Positions 7,064-7,340 of a stretch of 7,340 bases of DNA are shown here, one piece after another. Under the pieces are notes generated by a model. That model worked only from the letters and a program-made list of their open reading frames with translations, was not told the origin of the DNA and did no database searches. The stretch is from Thermoplasmata archaeon (GTDB lineage: Archaea > Thermoplasmatota > Thermoplasmata > SG8-5). The position numbers and the translations under genes were made by a program. The stretch is from assembly GCA_030655715.1 (NCBI GenBank), contig JAUSPR010000164.1, positions 1 through 7,340 of the forward strand. The letters are read 5' to 3'. Each line of letters opens with the position of its first letter. Within the stretch, counting starts at the first letter, position 1.

Positions 7064-7192
7064 AGTGCTCCCCTATGAAAAGCATGGTGTATCTTTGATT
7101 GTTTTCATCCTGAATTTCGTGAGTCTTTATCGCCAGATACTCATTCAGGTTGATTCGATAAGCTGATAGGACAGTATATCGAGGGGAGCACT
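7064..7192 (-). ncRNA. Candidate structured RNA or leader element (nested stems)
   Basis: AGTGCTCCCCT at 7064-7074 is the perfect reverse complement of AGGGGAGCACT at 7182-7192, an 11-bp closing stem. Inside are two further stems: TATCGA/TCGATA at 7177-7182 with 7155-7160 (sharing base 7182 with the closing stem), with an inner CTG/CAG, and a larger one pairing 7105-7114 with 7144-7153 (3 + 6 bp around one mismatch) and 7120-7124 with 7139-7143 (5 bp), with a 5-base bulge on one side and a 14-base loop. A small hairpin at 7072-7087 would compete with the closing stem. The strand is uncertain because stems read on both; minus is preferred because the operon it precedes is minus. It matches no riboswitch or small RNA family I recognise. 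A small palindromic mobile element is an alternative, but no target-site duplication is visible. Confidence 0.4.
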
Positions 7193-7201
7193 TTAATTAA
7201 A
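7192..7201. promoter_or_regulatory. 10-bp palindrome TTTAATTAAA, possible TATA-like or operator site
   Basis: The sequence is a perfect palindrome lying between the stop of the upstream gene and the structured element. Its A/T composition fits a weak archaeal TATA box or a regulator half-site pair, but no purine-rich BRE precedes it on the minus strand and a start about 25 bases downstream would fall inside the structured element. This is a weak call. Confidence 0.2.
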
Positions 7202-7213
7202 CCTGTCTATCGG

Positions 7214-7340
7214 CTAATTTAGTATGTAGGTTTGAAGGTCTGTAATACCATACGGTTTAAAGAGCTTTTCTATGTTTTTTGTCATGTGTGTCCAGCGGTA
7301 TATTTTTTCACCTTTTGAAGTCATCTCAACCTCGTATATT
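7214..7340 (-). CDS. C-terminal end of a possible winged-helix regulator (5' end outside window)
   Basis: The minus strand is open from the window edge to a TAG at 7214-7216, giving IYEVEMTSKGEKIYRWTHMT followed by KNIEKLFKPYGITDLQTYILN. The stretch MTSKGEKIYRW resembles the beta-wing to last-helix transition of winged-helix DNA-binding proteins, where L-T-x-K-G is common. The dominant charged and aromatic composition and clean stop support a real coding end. Whether it is a regulator, and of which family (MarR-, PadR- or ArsR-like), cannot be decided from 42 residues. It lies 243 bases upstream of the pilin-like operon on the same strand, so co-transcription or local regulation is possible. 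Confidence 0.6.
   Translation of the reverse strand, partial: IYEVEMTSKGEKIYRWTHMTKNIEKLFKPYGITDLQTYILN

Larger units (their letters stand above)
6971..7213. other. 243-base intergenic leader rich in secondary structure
   Basis: No open frame of interest lies here. On the minus strand it contains, in order from the upstream gene: a 10-bp palindrome (7192-7201), a nested inverted-repeat element (7064-7192), a GC-rich hairpin (7040-7062), two T5 tracts (7008-7012 and 6999-7003), and the Shine-Dalgarno site of the operon. No clear archaeal BRE/TATA pair is visible nearer the start, so transcription may begin upstream or at the weak AT-rich palindrome. Confidence 0.6.

Noticed and set aside
7064..7192. 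Interpretation of the inverted-repeat element as a miniature transposon (MITE).
   Set aside because: The ends are inverted, but the flanks (GCG on the left, TTAATTAA on the right) show no target-site duplication, and no second copy occurs in the window. It is kept as an alternative only.

Overview
The window looks archaeal and chromosomal. Three minus-strand genes carry archaeal surface-protein hallmarks: a class III (type IV pilin-like) signal peptide, N-terminal hydrophobic anchors followed by long extracellular regions, and many N-x-S/T sequons. Start regions show purine-rich Shine-Dalgarno-like sites, and TTG or ATG starts that overlap the preceding stop codon. A euryarchaeon, perhaps of the Thermoplasmatota or a methanogen lineage, fits best, but no marker gene is present and the lineage is a guess.

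Layout. Positions 1-762 (+) hold the C-terminal half of an IS66-type transposase cut by the window edge. Positions 763-1224 hold no intact gene. They contain a decayed direct repeat: 792-1012 repeats 1092-1312 at an offset of exactly 300 bases. The repeat includes the last 28 codons of a lost second copy of the large neighbouring gene (minus strand, 925-1011). A long imperfect hairpin (1013-1067) lies between the repeat units. Positions 1225-6970 (-) are a tightly coupled three-gene operon, read right to left: a 160-residue pilin-like or membrane-anchored secreted protein, a 169-residue protein with a class III signal peptide, and a 1585-residue surface protein with an embedded lamin-tail domain. 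The genes overlap by 4 bases and 1 base. Positions 7214-7340 (-) encode the last 41-42 residues of another protein, resembling the end of a winged-helix regulator.

The 243 bases between that fragment and the operon (6971-7213) are unusually structured. They hold an 11-bp inverted repeat enclosing two further hairpins (7064-7192), an adjacent GC-rich hairpin followed on the minus strand by a T-rich stretch (7040-7062), and then two T5 tracts just before the first operon start. This could be a structured leader, an attenuator or a discrete small RNA; it matches no family I recognise.

How the parts fit. The operon probably makes an envelope-anchored complex: two small pilin-like subunits and a very large ectodomain protein that may be an adhesin or scaffold. 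The downstream remnant shows that the large gene once had a tandem paralog that diverged mostly at synonymous positions and was then almost wholly lost, next to a transposable element. The functional picture is inferred from sequence architecture only.
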